Below, one piece after another: positions 30,155-42,849 of a DNA stretch of 64,000 nt; within the stretch, counting starts at the first letter, position 1, and each line of letters starts with the position of its first letter. Both the position numbers and the translations under genes were made by a program. Source of the DNA: Asterias amurensis (lineage: Eukaryota; Echinodermata; Asteroidea; Forcipulatida; Asteriidae); contig NC_092665.1 in the NCBI RefSeq assembly GCF_032118995.1, positions 3,942,001 through 4,006,000 of the forward strand. The letters are read 5' to 3'. Under the pieces are notes generated by a model, which saw only the letters and a list, made by a program, of their open reading frames with translations, was not told where the DNA came from and made no database searches.

Positions 30155-32134
30155 ATGAACATGTCTCGAGGGTGCTGGTTGTTGCATCTACTCATGGTGT
30201 GGTGCTCTCTGGAACGAGATGCCAATGCATTCGGCGTGACAATCACTCAGGTATCACCAGTTGGTGATCCTATAGAGGGTAACGTTGTGGAGCTACGATG
30301 TCAAGCTTCTGGCTTGATTACTGGTTATATCATTGAGTGGACGAGGATGGAGGATTCCCAGGAGGTATCAATAGCCCGGAATGGAATAAGTGTGGATTCG
30401 AGATTCAAGCTTTGTTTGACGTCATCTGGTGCTCAATTTCGGTTTGAGACACTTGTATTTAACGCTACCAAGCAGGACACAGCAGTGATTTACGGTTGCC
30501 GAGTGAGGGACTCTATTGGACTGAGTAGCACTGTATTGGTAGAAGCGCAATCTCTCTCTTTCACTGTGCTTTACTTCCCATCTGCCATATACCCCATCTG
30601 CATCCCTAATGGTCCTTTCACTGTACAAGAAGGAGCGACAGTAAACATGAGCTGCACTACTGAGAATGGAAACCCATCGGTAACGATGCAGATTATTGCG
30701 AGTAGTGTCGTCTATGTATGGGATTACGATAGAGCTACTGAAGAACAAAAGAGTTTATTGGAGCTGAATGTTACTGCAGCTGATGACGGTGGTTCATATC
30801 AATGTAAAATCAACCCGGACTCCACAGGCTCGACACCATTCACAGGAATGAACAGGTCATGTACGATCGGACCAATAACTGTTTGTCAAATGACAACCGA
30901 GAATACACCAGACGTCAATACGCAGACCACACCAGACTTATCAAATAATCCAACAACTGTGCCACAATCTAATACACCCGACCCCGATGAAACTACAGCC
31001 AAGCCTCCAGATGACACGACGACCATGGTGAGTCCACCGACAACTTCTTTCCCTATTGCCATCATAGCAGGAGCAGCAGGAGGAGGTGGCCTCTTAGTCG
31101 TCTTACTTATCATCGTATTGATACTCTACCTATGCAAATGTGGATGCTTCAAGAAAGACAAACAACACCCAACATTATGGCAAACTAATGTACCACTTAC
31201 TGAGTCTAATGATCACAACGAGCCGTGGGGAAAACACTCAGGGTCCATCGGTCAAGACGTGGAGGAAATGAGAGAAATAAACCCTACTCCGGATTTCATT
31301 CAAGAACCTGAGACGGAGAATGCGCTAGAGATGAAGGAGATGGAGACTGCTGTTGGAGGAGATGTAGTGTACGCCCAACCACGGAAGAAGTCGACTTCCA
31401 AAGAACAGAATAAAGACGAAATTGGTCGTCCCCAAGGAACTGACGCAACAGGCGTTGATGCCGAGGATGCAGGAGCAGAGGTAGATGAGACTGGTGGTGA
31501 TGAGAGCCCACCCGTGTACGGTAAGGTACAGAAGACTAAAAACAAACCACAACACAAAGATGACAGAATATATGAAGATGATCATGCTGAGGTGTGGCAA
31601 AGCACTGACCCACCACCAGGACTCATTGAAGACAATTATACGGAGATACCAAACATGACTGCCATTGATCCGGGTTTAAAACCAACAGCAGTGGTCAAGC
31701 CAGTCGTGCACCCAACCGTCTCTAAACCTGAAGACGATCTTCAATCATCACCCCACAGCAACGATGGAGTTTCCCCCAGTGTTGGGGATAAGCCAATTAT
31801 CAAGAAGTTTCAACCCAAGGATCGGTCCGTGAGCCAGCCACCAAGAGGTGGTTCCAATCCAGCCAGAGCAACTTCCTCAGCCGAGCAACCACAATCGCCT
31901 GATGACTGGTCGCATCCTATCGAGCAACATGGACACACACCTCAAGATGATCCCAATGAGGAAGCGAGGTATGCTGAGGTATCACATAATTACGCCAAAC
32001 CTCATGAGGCTGTAACACCAGATGATCATAATGACATTACGTATGCTGAGCTTGATTTAAACCCACCGACATCAGACGCGATGCCTCAACCCCAGGAAGA
32101 GCAGACACTGTACGCTAGCATTGTGATGGACTAG
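30155..32134 (+). CDS. Ig receptor 7, inhibitory (ITIM/ITSM) type, unit 2
   Basis: This is a single-exon receptor of 659 residues starting MNMSRGCWLLHLLMVWC. It has two Ig domains with the family cysteines (ELRC to IYGC; NMSC to SYQC) and tryptophans (IIEW; VYVW), plus the extra pair in YPICIPNG and SCTIGP. The stalk is Thr/Pro-rich and the transmembrane helix is again AGAAGGGG with LLVVLLIIVLIL. Tail tyrosines are VVYAQP, PVYGKV, IYEDD, NYTEIP, RYAEV, NYAKP, the ITIM at Y630 (ITYAEL) and the ITSM-like site at Y653 (TLYASI). The IYEDD tyrosine replaces MSEDD of receptor 6. The tail and 3' flank are close to receptor 6, while the Ig domains carry many replacements. An inhibitory role is inferred. 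Confidence 0.9.
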   Translation: MNMSRGCWLLHLLMVWCSLERDANAFGVTITQVSPVGDPIEGNVVELRCQASGLITGYIIEWTRMEDSQEVSIARNGISVDSRFKLCLTSSGAQFRFETLVFNATKQDTAVIYGCRVRDSIGLSSTVLVEAQSLSFTVLYFPSAIYPICIPNGPFTVQEGATVNMSCTTENGNPSVTMQIIASSVVYVWDYDRATEEQKSLLELNVTAADDGGSYQCKINPDSTGSTPFTGMNRSCTIGPITVCQMTTENTPDVNTQTTPDLSNNPTTVPQSNTPDPDETTAKPPDDTTTMVSPPTTSFPIAIIAGAAGGGGLLVVLLIIVLILYLCKCGCFKKDKQHPTLWQTNVPLTESNDHNEPWGKHSGSIGQDVEEMREINPTPDFIQEPETENALEMKEMETAVGGDVVYAQPRKKSTSKEQNKDEIGRPQGTDATGVDAEDAGAEVDETGGDESPPVYGKVQKTKNKPQHKDDRIYEDDHAEVWQSTDPPPGLIEDNYTEIPNMTAIDPGLKPTAVVKPVVHPTVSKPEDDLQSSPHSNDGVSPSVGDKPIIKKFQPKDRSVSQPPRGGSNPARATSSAEQPQSPDDWSHPIEQHGHTPQDDPNEEARYAEVSHNYAKPHEAVTPDDHNDITYAELDLNPPTSDAMPQPQEEQTLYASIVMD

Positions 32135-34033
32135 GTAACGTATAAAATGACTGACTTGTCAAACGTTTCATATTTTAATTAACACATCCACCTGTCGTGT
32201 TTATAGTGATGATAGAAGGAAATAAGTAAAGTGAAGTAGTTGAAATAGAACTTTTATATCCATACTGGCTAAAAAAGAAAAAGGGAGTTTATGTAAAAAG
32301 GTTGACCTTTCAATAGGAATGTACAAAGCAAAGTGGCCAACTCACAGTTATTTGTGAGTTGAATAATTAATTGTGGTGATGGGTAAAAGAAAAATAATTA
32401 AAATCAAATAGAATTTGTAGCCTATACACTGTCACAATTTCCCGGGTTAGACATTAGCCGGATCCGGGGCCTGACCCATTTCTCGGTCAGTATCCCAGAA
32501 ATGTGTGTCAAAATAACACAGAGATGTGTCAAAATAGAACAGAATCCGAATTAAAACATCTAACCACTTTTCGGGTCAGCCTGACCCGGAACTGGGTTAG
32601 GCTGACCCGGAACTGGGTTAGCCTGACCCGGAACTGGGTTAGGCTCCCTTGGGACCCGGAAGCAGTGGCAATTCTGACACGGGACTTTTTAGTAGTATAG
32701 TGGCTGAAAATAACATAATATTCGATGTAAATAGGATGACCTATCGGCTTTGTCAACAAATTCTGAAACTACATTTTGATAAAACACATAGTTTTGTCTT
32801 GTTGGTTACATTTCTTTGAAAATTAACGTGAAATGTCACATGAGATTTGGATTGAACAACGGGACTTTTAAGGGAGGATTATTATCGCAAGGTAAAATTT
32901 GGACTGTTCCATTTCTCGAGGCGAAATTCCATTCCACGAATTTTAAGCCACTCAATGTTTGTTTTATATAACTGACATATATATCCTTGTCATGTGATGT
33001 ATTTTACAAGCATAACATTATGAAAAATCACACAAATTACTGACAACCAAAAATCATATTGCGTCGGATCACAACCTTTAGCACAGGTGCACATTTATTT
33101 GCTTTAGCAGCGGCGCGGCGGCGCGGCGGCGCTGTACTGCTCAAAAACATTGGGAACAAGGATGATCCTAACTGTTGAATGGGAAATGCTATTCCCCATG
33201 GGCGAATAGGTCTTTTTGATCGCCGGTGCGGATGGGAGTAATAGTGAATGTCACGTGAAGTAAGTTCCACCAGTCAAATGACAAGGATCTGTATGTCAGT
33301 TATATAATTTTAACTATATATATGCTGCGACAAAATGGACATACGGTAAAATCTTTTCGCTAAAATATAACTAATAATTTGTGCGATTTCAATTGTAAGG
33401 ACTAAGAGGAAGTACATAGTAGCTATATGAAATCAATGTACTGAGGACTTCACAGGCATTGTTTTTGTCATGACTGCTTAGTGCACTGAACTATTTGTAA
33501 AGCGACAATACACACATTCCAACTTAATATTCCAACCTCTACACTGAAAAAAACTTGTTTCAATTCAGTGGTTACGAGTCTGTGGAAAAGGAGAAAAGAC
33601 AAGGATGTGAAATTGGCATATTGATTAAAAGCGTGCATACTTTGACTACAATTAAAAAGAGCAATTATGATTTGTTTTCGGTTTTAAATACCCCCCCCCC
33701 CCCGACAGTATTTCAGATATATTTTAGATGCGGTTTGAAACTTGAAAAACTGTGTAATATTGAATACTTTGTTTCGAAAGTTCCTTTTAATTTTCAAATA
33801 ACACGAATCGTGTGATTTTTCTTTAAAGGGACTGTGTCGTCATGGTCGAAGCAGGCCTGAGGCTGTGGGTTGATTTGATACGAGAGGGGGGGGGGGGGTA
33901 TTAACTGGATGAGATCTCATAACTCCATGTACAGCCACGGGCCTGCTTTGATCATGACACGTCATAAGCTCTTAAAGTTTTTCAAACATGTGTCAAAATG
34001 TAACAAGTAAAAGTAATCACATAGGCATATATG
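32135..34033. other. 3' flank of receptor 7 (unit 2)
   Basis: A close copy of 25771-27691. It contains the three-copy minisatellite (32575-32642), the TIR element (about 32965-33304), a poly-C at about 33691-33703 and a poly-G at about 33887-33898. No gene is seen. Confidence 0.55.
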
Positions 34034-34371
34034 TGGGGTATCGTGGCCGAGTGGATAAGAGCACCGAACTCAAGCTCTGATGCTTCTGTTCAGCAGAGTG
34101 TGAGTTCGAATCCCGGTCGTGACACTTGTGTCCCTGAGCAAGACACTTAACTATAATTGCTTCTCTCCACCCAGGGGTAAATGGGTACCTGTGGAGGGCA
34201 GAGATGGTTCTTGTGATTGGTTTAGCCGAGTAGCGCATATATTTCGGCTGTATACTCCCCAGGGAGCTGAGATGGATAAGGAATGATTTAAGGCCCAGTG
34301 ACCAGGGGTAATATTGTCGGGAGCGCTTTGAGCGTCCCCTCCGGCGTGAAAAGCGCTATATAAAAACGGTC

Positions 34372-34401
<30 letters not shown>
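34034..34401 (+). mobile_element. tRNA-Leu-derived SINE (unit 2)
   Basis: An orthologous copy of the SINE at 27692, with the same head and body and an ATT tail of about nine copies. A short deletion lies near 34242. Confidence 0.85.
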
Positions 34402-34403
<2 letters not shown>

Positions 34404-34603
34404 CCAAAGCTCGAGTTTAACATTTTTTACAAATGATTTGCAATATCACCTCAATAAATGAGTGGCCCTTAGCCCCAAGTTGTTGTGTGATTGTTATGAA
34501 TCAGATTGATCAATAATTACTTATGAAGAAGTGAGAGGCTAAAGCAGCCTCCCATTGGATAAATGTAATGTGAGTGACGGCGGAATACTGCATACATGTG
34601 TAA

Positions 34604-34981
34604 AGGCAGTGGACACTATTGGTAATTATACTCAAAATAATTATTGTCATAAAACCTTTCTTGATGAGTAATTGGGAGAGGTTGATGGTATAAAACATTG
34701 TGAGAAACGGCTCCCTCTGAAGTGACGTAGTTTTCAAAAAAGAAGTTATTCTCCACGAATTTAATTTCGAGACCTCAAGTTTAGAATTTGAGGTCTCATA
34801 ATCAAGCATCTGAAAGCACACAACTTCGCGTGACAAGGGTGTTTTTTCTTTCATAGTTTCTCGCAACGCCGACTACCGATTGAGCTCAAATTTTCACAGG
34901 TTTGATATTTTATGCATATGTTGAGATACACCAAGTGAGAAGACTGGTCTTAGACAGTATTACCAATAGTGTCCAGTGTCT
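34604..34981. mobile_element. MITE family M1 copy (unit 2)
   Basis: The same insertion as at 28257 and 41786. The left TTAA has decayed to gtgtaa, while the right TTAA is intact at 34982-34985. Confidence 0.85.
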
Positions 34982-35085
34982 TTAACCACTTTGAATATTT
35001 AGTTTATAAATTTATGATTACAACAACAACTATTTTTTGAAATCGTTTCACTCGTCATTAGAAAATAGCAATCCGTTTACTTTAA

Positions 35086-35662
35086 AGTCACCTGAAAGTG
35101 GTATTTTTTCAAATAAAGCTTTCGTCACTAATATATGTGTTTTGATGAGTGGAATGTGAATAAACAGTTAACTAAGGTTTAAAACAATCAGTTCTTATGT
35201 TATTTACAAATTTAAGAGTAGACCCCGACCCGAGAGGGCGCTGTTCGTGACGTCAATCGAGGCAGACTTTGCCTGTTATGCGTAGAGTAAACACAATTGC
35301 AAAGTACATGTACGGACCTAGTCGTGAGTTTGTACGTTTCAAAAAAAAAAAAAATGTTTTTTTCCGGCAATGCCGACCAGGTGTATTGCTGCCGAATGCA
35401 GAAAAACACTTTTTGAAATGTACCAACTCACGACTTGGACGTACATGTACATTTTGCACGTGTGTTTACTATTCGCATTGCAGGCAAAGTCTGCCTCGAT
35501 TGACGTCACAAAAGGGGTAGGTGGAGTCAGCCCCCCAAACAACTTTATATATTTTTTAAACAATATAAATCGTGACAAACAATTACTAAAAAAATTGTTT
35601 TATTGTTCGTAAGCATATACTCTTATGTTTGAAAGAAAAAAAAATTCTATTTCCAGGTGACT
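35086..35662. mobile_element. 577-bp TTAA element (family M2), unit 2
   Basis: The ends are AGTCACCTG and CAGGTGACT, with TTAA on both sides (35082-35085, 35663-35666). Unit 1 has one TTAA here (28842-28845), so the insertion site is exact. Inner inverted blocks include gacgtcaatcgaggcagac and tacatgtac. The piggyBac-like class is suggested by TTAA; no transposase is present. Confidence 0.88.
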
Positions 35663-36961
35663 TTAACACCGAGTCAATATACATTGTGCTATTTTTACTT
35701 GAACTGTATATTTTTGAAGATTTTTGCGATAGTATTTTGGTTTTGAGATAATGTGTTTTATTTTAAGAGTAATTCTATAATGTGATTTCGAATGAAAGAG
35801 TGTTTACATTTTAGCTAACTGCGTGTACGCCGATTAATATTGTTTTGTATTAAAATGAACATAATAATTAACAATTTGCCGACCGAAGCTAACTTATTAA
35901 ATAATAGATTTCGATCAAGTTTAAAGTGTGACTTATGTGTACATAAATGTCTTTGTAGTGATGCAATAATCTTGAATTGAGTTTCATCAGATTTTAATTG
36001 GCTTCTTATTGATCAAGATTTATCTCAATTAATGGTGTACCTCAAGTTCTCTGCAAATGATGTCCTACCCAAAATCAGGCAGCAAAAAAGTGAAAGATAC
36101 TTGCGGTTTGCTAAGTTCATTCTAAAGAAAGTTATTGGTTGTACTTGTCTTTATAACTGCCGATCCATACGCATATTATATATTAGGCCTAGATGCATGA
36201 CTGTGTATTCGCACAAGGTTAACTCTGAACTATTCCATTAAGGAGGCGAAATAGAAAAATGGTACAGCCACATTTCATGGGTGATTGTATTCAGCGCAAG
36301 GCACGAAAGAAATGCATTCAATATCTGATTCACAAACACATTCACAATAAGCACAATATTGACATGGAAACCTTTTTTTGGGGGGGGGGGGGGGGCTGGA
36401 CCTGCCCACACATTTATCGACCCTACACATAGTTTTTTTTACACAGAAATAATGTAAACATAAACACAAAATCAAAAATTTGATTGTAGTATGCTCACTA
36501 TGTCAAGAATTCAATTTATTTGTGAAGAAAAGTCGATTTCAACTAAAAGCGAGAGAATCCCATTATTGAGAGAAACCTGTGAGAATCCTCCCTAGTGGTA
36601 TAGTATTAATCTTACAACACATATATTTCAACACAAAGAGAAAACTGTAACATTAAATCCATATTCAAAACGGAACTGTTGGTAAATAACTGGGTTGAAT
36701 AGCGAGACCAAACTATCGACGCGAGACCAACATATTGACCCGCGACCTGACCTGCCGAGCTCGAGCCTAACTCCAAGTTGAGTGAGTCCTGTCGACACAA
36801 ATCACTGCATGACGGCGATAAAACACGGAAATGAGAACAACATATACAAGGGTATACACGCAATGATTGGGAATAAATTGAGAAAACATTTGCTAGCAGT
36901 AAGACACTTGTAGCAATGTTTGATACCAATCTGAGTTGAGTGATTTTTAGCTGATGTAATT
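35663..36961. other. Upstream block of receptor 8
   Basis: It aligns with 28842-30154. A G run lies at about 36378-36395, and there is one copy of the 19-bp gcgagaccaaactatcgac repeat near 36700. No gene is seen. Confidence 0.5.
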
Positions 36962-38950
36962 ATGACCATGTCTCGAGGGTATTGGTTGTTGCATCTACTC
37001 ATGGTGTGGTGCTCTCTGGAACGACTCATAGCAGTCAATGCACAGACTGCGACAATCAGTAAGGTATCACCAATGGGTGATCCTATAGAGGGTAACGTAG
37101 TGGAGCTAAGATGTCAAGCTGAAGGCTTGCTGGCGGGTTATATCATTGAGTGGACGAGGATGGAGGAGGAGGCCCAGGAGGTATCAATAGCCCGGAATGG
37201 AATGAGTGTGGATTCGAGATTCAAGCTTCATTTGACGTCAACTGGTGCTCAATTTCGGTTTGAGACACTTGCTTTTAACGCTATCAAGCAAAACACAGCA
37301 GTGATTTACGGTTGCCGAGTGAGGGACTCTGTTGGGCTGAATAGCACTGTATGGGCTGAAGCGCAACCTCTCTCCTTTACAGTGCGTTACTTCCCATCTG
37401 CCATGTATCCCATCTGCATTCCTAATGGTCCTTTCACCGTTCAAGAAGGGGCGACGGTAAACTTGAGCTGCGCTACTGAGACAGGAAACCCACCGGTATA
37501 TATGGAGAATATTGCGAGTAGTGTCGTCTATGTATGGACTTACAATAAAGATAGTAAAGAACAAATGAGATCATTACAACTGAATGCTACTGCAGCTGAT
37601 GACGGTGGTTCTTATCAATGTAAAATCAGCCCGGATCCCACTGGCTCGACACCATTCACAGGAATGAACAGGTCATGTACGATCGGACCAATAACTGTTG
37701 GCCCACCGACAACCGAGAATACACCAAACTTCAATACGCAGACTACAGCAGACGTATCAAATAATCCAACATCTGTGCCACAATCTACTACACCCGACCC
37801 CGATGAAACTACAGCCAAGCCTCCAGATGACACGACGACCATGGTGAGTCCACCGACAACTTCTTTCCCTATTGTCATCATAGCAGGAGCAGCAGGAGGA
37901 GGCGGCCTCTTAATCGTCTTACTTATTATCTTATTGATACTCTACCTATGCAAATGTGGATGCTTCAAGAAAGACAAACAACACCCAACATTATGGCAAA
38001 CTAGTGTACCACTTACTGAGTCTAATGATCACAACGAGCCGTGGGGAAAACACTCAGGGTCCATCGGTCAAGACGTGAAAGAAATGAGAGAATTAAACCC
38101 CACTCCGGGTTTCATTCAAGAACCTGAGACGGAGGATGCACTAGAGATGAAGGAGATGGAGACTTCTGCAGGAGGAGATGTAGTGTACGCCCAACCACGG
38201 AAGAAGTCCACTTCCAAAGAACAGAATAAAGACGAAATTGGTCGTCCTCAAGGAACTGACGCAACAGGCGTTGATGCCGAGGATGCAGGAGCAGAGGTAG
38301 ATGAAACTGGTGGTGGTGAGAGCCCACCCGTGTACGGTAAGGTACAGAAGACCAAAAACAAACCACAACACAAAGAAGAGAGAATGTCTGAAGATGATCA
38401 TGCTGAGTTATGGCAAAGCACTGACCCACCACCAGGACTCATTGAAGACAATTATACGGAGATACCAAACATGACTGCCATTAATCCTGGTTTAAAACCA
38501 ACAGCATTGGTCAAGCCAGTCGTGCACCCAACCGTCTCTAAACCTGAAGACGATCTTCAATCATCACCCCACAGCAACGATGGAGCTTCCCCCAGTGTTG
38601 GGGATAAGCCTAGTATCAAGAAGTTTCAACCTAAGGATCGGTCCGAGAGCCAGCCACCAAGAGGTGGTTCCAATCCAGCCAGAGCAACTTCCTCAGCCGA
38701 GCAACCACAATCGCCTGATGACTGGTCGTATCCTATCGAGCAACATGGACACACACCTCAATATGATCCCAATGAGGAAGCGAGGTATGCCGAGGTATCA
38801 CACGATCACGCGCAACCTCATGAGGCTACAACACCAGATGATCATCATGACATTACATATGCTGAGCTTGATTTAAACCCACCGACATCAGACGCGAAGC
38901 CGCAACCCAAGGAAGATCAGACACTGTACGCTAGCATTGTGATGGACTAG
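36962..38950 (+). CDS. Ig receptor 8, inhibitory (ITIM/ITSM) type, unit 3
   Basis: This is a single-exon receptor of 662 residues starting MTMSRGYWLLHLLMVWC. Its two Ig domains have the family cysteines (ELRC to IYGC; NLSC to SYQC) and tryptophans, with the extra pair in YPICIPNG and SCTIGP. The transmembrane helix follows TTSFPIVIIAGAAGGGG. Tail tyrosines are VVYAQP, PVYGKV, NYTEIP, QYDPN, RYAEV, the ITIM at Y633 (ITYAEL) and the ITSM-like site at Y656 (TLYASI). The NYAQP tyrosine of its relatives is replaced by histidine (DHAQP). Domain 2 has YMENIASS and TYNKDSKEQ, different from its neighbours. An inhibitory role is inferred. Confidence 0.9.
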   Translation: MTMSRGYWLLHLLMVWCSLERLIAVNAQTATISKVSPMGDPIEGNVVELRCQAEGLLAGYIIEWTRMEEEAQEVSIARNGMSVDSRFKLHLTSTGAQFRFETLAFNAIKQNTAVIYGCRVRDSVGLNSTVWAEAQPLSFTVRYFPSAMYPICIPNGPFTVQEGATVNLSCATETGNPPVYMENIASSVVYVWTYNKDSKEQMRSLQLNATAADDGGSYQCKISPDPTGSTPFTGMNRSCTIGPITVGPPTTENTPNFNTQTTADVSNNPTSVPQSTTPDPDETTAKPPDDTTTMVSPPTTSFPIVIIAGAAGGGGLLIVLLIILLILYLCKCGCFKKDKQHPTLWQTSVPLTESNDHNEPWGKHSGSIGQDVKEMRELNPTPGFIQEPETEDALEMKEMETSAGGDVVYAQPRKKSTSKEQNKDEIGRPQGTDATGVDAEDAGAEVDETGGGESPPVYGKVQKTKNKPQHKEERMSEDDHAELWQSTDPPPGLIEDNYTEIPNMTAINPGLKPTALVKPVVHPTVSKPEDDLQSSPHSNDGASPSVGDKPSIKKFQPKDRSESQPPRGGSNPARATSSAEQPQSPDDWSYPIEQHGHTPQYDPNEEARYAEVSHDHAQPHEATTPDDHHDITYAELDLNPPTSDAKPQPKEDQTLYASIVMD

Positions 38951-40970
38951 GTAACGTATAAAATGACTGACTTGTCAAATTTTTCATATTTTAATTAACA
39001 CATCCACCTGTCGTGTTTATAGTGATGATAGAAGGAAATAAGTAAAGTGAAGTAGTTGAAATAGAACTTTTATATCCATACTGGCTAAAAAAGAAGAAGG
39101 GAGTTTATGTAAAAGGGTTGACCTTTCAATAGGAATGTACAAAGCAAAGTGGCCAACTCACAGTTGTTTGTGAGTTGAATAATTAATTGTGGTGATGGTT
39201 GAAAGAAAATCAAATAGAATTTGTAGCCTATTCACTGTCACAATTTCCCGGGTTAGACATTAGCCGGATCCGGGGCCTGACCCATTTCTCGGTCAGTAAC
39301 CCAGAAATGTGTGTCAAAATAACCCAGAAATGTGTCAAAATAGAACAGAATCCGAATTAAAACATCTAACCACTTTTCGGGTCAGTCTGACCCGAAACTA
39401 GGTTAGCCTGACCCGGAACTGGGTTAGCCTGACCCGGAACTGGGTTAGGCTCCCTTGGGACCCGGAATCAGTGGCAATTCTGACACGGGACCTTTTAGTA
39501 GTATAGTGGCTGAAAACAACATAATATTCGATGTAAATAGGATGACCTATCGGCTTTGTCAACAAATTCTGAAACTACATTTTGATAAAACACCTCGTTT
39601 TGTCTTGTTGGTTACATTTCTTTGAAAATTAACGTGAAAAATCACATGAGATTTGGATTGAACAACGGGACTTTTAAATTGTGTTTGCCTGCTGTACATT
39701 GTATCATGAAAGCCTTAAACCATACTTAAAATAAAAATTAAAAAAGACCATAGTTTTAACTATATATGCTGCGACAAAATGGACATACGGTAAAATCTTG
39801 TCGCTAAAATATAACTAATAATTTGTGCGATTTCAATGGGAGACTTTTTGAAAGCTCTGCCACTAGAGGGCAGCAGACCTACCAGGTAAGGGTGCACAAC
39901 TCCTATAGCAAACAATGGTAAATGCTAAACATTCAAAAATACTCAAAAAATATTTAGAAGTCTCTCAGCCTCTTGAAAATTAAATCAGATACATTGTCAT
40001 ACAACTAAACTTCAGATTTCTTCTCATTTTTTGGTAGGTCACCATTTTGGAATTTTTGCTAATTACCCCAGAAGAAACACTCCCAAAACCTCATGCACAC
40101 CGCTTGATTTCATAGGGGAACTCGTGTCCAGTACGTCCTGTTCCAGAACAGTTTGGTTTATGCTGGCATTGTGTTATGAAAAACAAAAATACAGTTTGGC
40201 TAAATCTAAATACAAAATCAAAAATACGCAAAACACAAGGTATTTGCTGTCAGTGACCGTCACTCATGCTTCTCCTATTCCTAAGTTGTTGACATTACCT
40301 GTTGAAGAGCGCCCTCTCTTGGTGAATGGCAGATAGTGTAAAGTTTCCCATTGTAAGGACTGAGAGGAAGTACATAGTAGCTATATGAAATCAATGTACT
40401 GAGGACTTCACACGCATTGTTTTTGTCATGACTGCTTAGTGCACTGAACTATTTGTAAAGCGACAATACACACATTCCAACTTAATATTCCAACCTCTAC
40501 ACTGAAAAAAACTTGTTTCAATTCAGTGGTTACGAGTCTGTGGAAAAGGAGAAAAGACAAGGATGTGAAATTGGCATATTGATTAAAAGCGTGCATACTT
40601 TGACTACAATTATGATTTGTTTTTGTTTTTAAATACCCCCCCCCGACAGTATTTCGGATATATTCTAGATGCGGTTTGAAACTTGAAAAACTGTGTAATA
40701 TTGAATACTTTGTTTAGAAAGTTCCTTTTAATTTTCAAATAACACGAATCGTGTGATTTTTCTTTAAAGGGGCTGTGTCGTCATGGTCAAAGCAGGCCTT
40801 AGGCTGTGGGTTGATTTGATACGAGAGGGGGGGGGTATTAACTGGATGAGATCTTATAACTCCATGTACAGCCACGGGCCTGCTTTGATAATGACACGTC
40901 ATAAGCTCTTAAAGTTTTTCAAACACGTGTCAAAATGTAACAAGTAAAAGTAATCACATAGGCATATATG
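38951..40970. other. 3' flank of receptor 8 (unit 3)
   Basis: It aligns with the flanks of units 1 and 2. It lacks their 26633-type TIR element, however, and at about 39670-39750 it resembles unit 4 instead (aattgtgtttgcctgctgta). The minisatellite has three copies at 39381-39448. No gene is seen. Confidence 0.5.
39837..40350. mobile_element. Unit-3-specific insertion with inverted ends, about 514 bp
   Basis: The ends are TGGGAGACTTT and AAAGTTTCCCA. Units 1, 2 and 4 are uninterrupted here (tttcaattgtaagg in units 1 and 2). Near the left end, CCACTAGAGGGCAG at 39860-39873 fits the vertebrate CTCF core consensus. An open frame of 101 codons inside shows no recognisable features. Confidence 0.75.
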
Positions 40971-41585
<615 letters not shown>

Positions 41586-41785
41586 CCAAAGCTCGAGTTT
41601 CACATTTTTTACAAATGATTTGCAATATCACCTCAATAAATGAGTGGCCCTTAGCCCCAAGTTGTTGTATGATTGTTATGAATCAGATTGATCAATAATT
41701 ACTTATGAAGAAGTGAGAGGCTAAAGCAGCCTCCCATTGGATAAATGTAATGTGAGTGACGGCGGAATACTGCATACATGTTTAA

Positions 41786-42168
41786 AGGCAGTGGACACTA
41801 TTGGTAATTATACTCAAAATAATTATTGTCATAAAACCTTTCTTGATGAGTAATTGGGAGAGGTTGATGGTATAAAACATTGTGAGAAACGGCTCCCTCT
41901 GAAGTGACGTAGTTTTCAAAAAAGAAGTTATTCTCCACGAATTTGATTTCGAGACCTCAAGTTTAGAATTTGAGGTCTCATAATCAAGTATCTGAAAGCA
42001 CACAACATCTGAAAGCGTGACAAGGGTGTTTTTTCTTTCATAGTTTCTCGCAACGCCGACTACCGATTGAGCTCAAATTTTCACAGGTTTGATATTTTAT
42101 GCATATGTTGAGATACACCAAGTGAGAAGACTGGTCTTAGACAATATTACCAATAGTGTCCAGTGTCT
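41786..42168. mobile_element. MITE family M1 copy (unit 3)
   Basis: The counterpart of 28257 and 34604, with TTAA on both sides. Confidence 0.85.
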
Positions 42169-42272
42169 TTAACCACTTTGAATATTTAGTTTATAAATTT
42201 ATGATTACAACAACAACTATTTTTTGAAATCGTTTCACTCGTCATTAGAAAATAGCAATCCGTTTACTTTAA

Positions 42273-42849
42273 AGTCACCTGGAAGTGGTATTTTTTGAAA
42301 TAAAGCTTTCGTCACTAATATATGTGTTTTGATGAGTGGAATGTGAATAAACAGTTAACTAAGGTTTAAAACAATCAGTTCTTATGTTATTTACAAATTT
42401 AAGAGTAGACCCCGACCCGAGAGGGCGCTGTTCGTGACGTCAATCGAGGCAGACTTTGCCTGTAATGCGTAGAGTAAACACAATTGCAAAGTACATGTAC
42501 GGACCTAGTCGTGAGTTTGTACGTTTCAAAAAAAAAAAAAAGTTGTTTTTTTCCGGCAATGCCGACCAGGTGTATTGCTGCCGAATGCAGAAAAACACTT
42601 TTTGAAATGTACCAACTCACGACTTGGACGTACATGTACATTTTGCACGTGTGTTTACTATTCGCATTGCAGGCAAAGTCTGCCTCGATCGACGTCACAA
42701 AAGGGGTAGGTGGAGTCAGCCCCCAAACAATTTTATATATTTTTTAAACAATATAAATCGTGACAAACAATTACTAAAAAAATTGTTTTATTGTTCGTAA
42801 GCATATACTCTTATGTTTGAAAGAAAAAAAATTCTATTTCCAGGTGACT
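42273..42849. mobile_element. 577-bp TTAA element (family M2), unit 3
   Basis: The counterpart of 35086-35662, of the same length and with the same AGTCACCTG/CAGGTGACT ends and TTAA flanks. Confidence 0.88.

Noticed and set aside
40031-40336. Open frame of 101 codons in the unit-3 insertion
   Set aside because: No signal peptide, domain or relative in the window. It occurs in a single-copy insertion with inverted ends.
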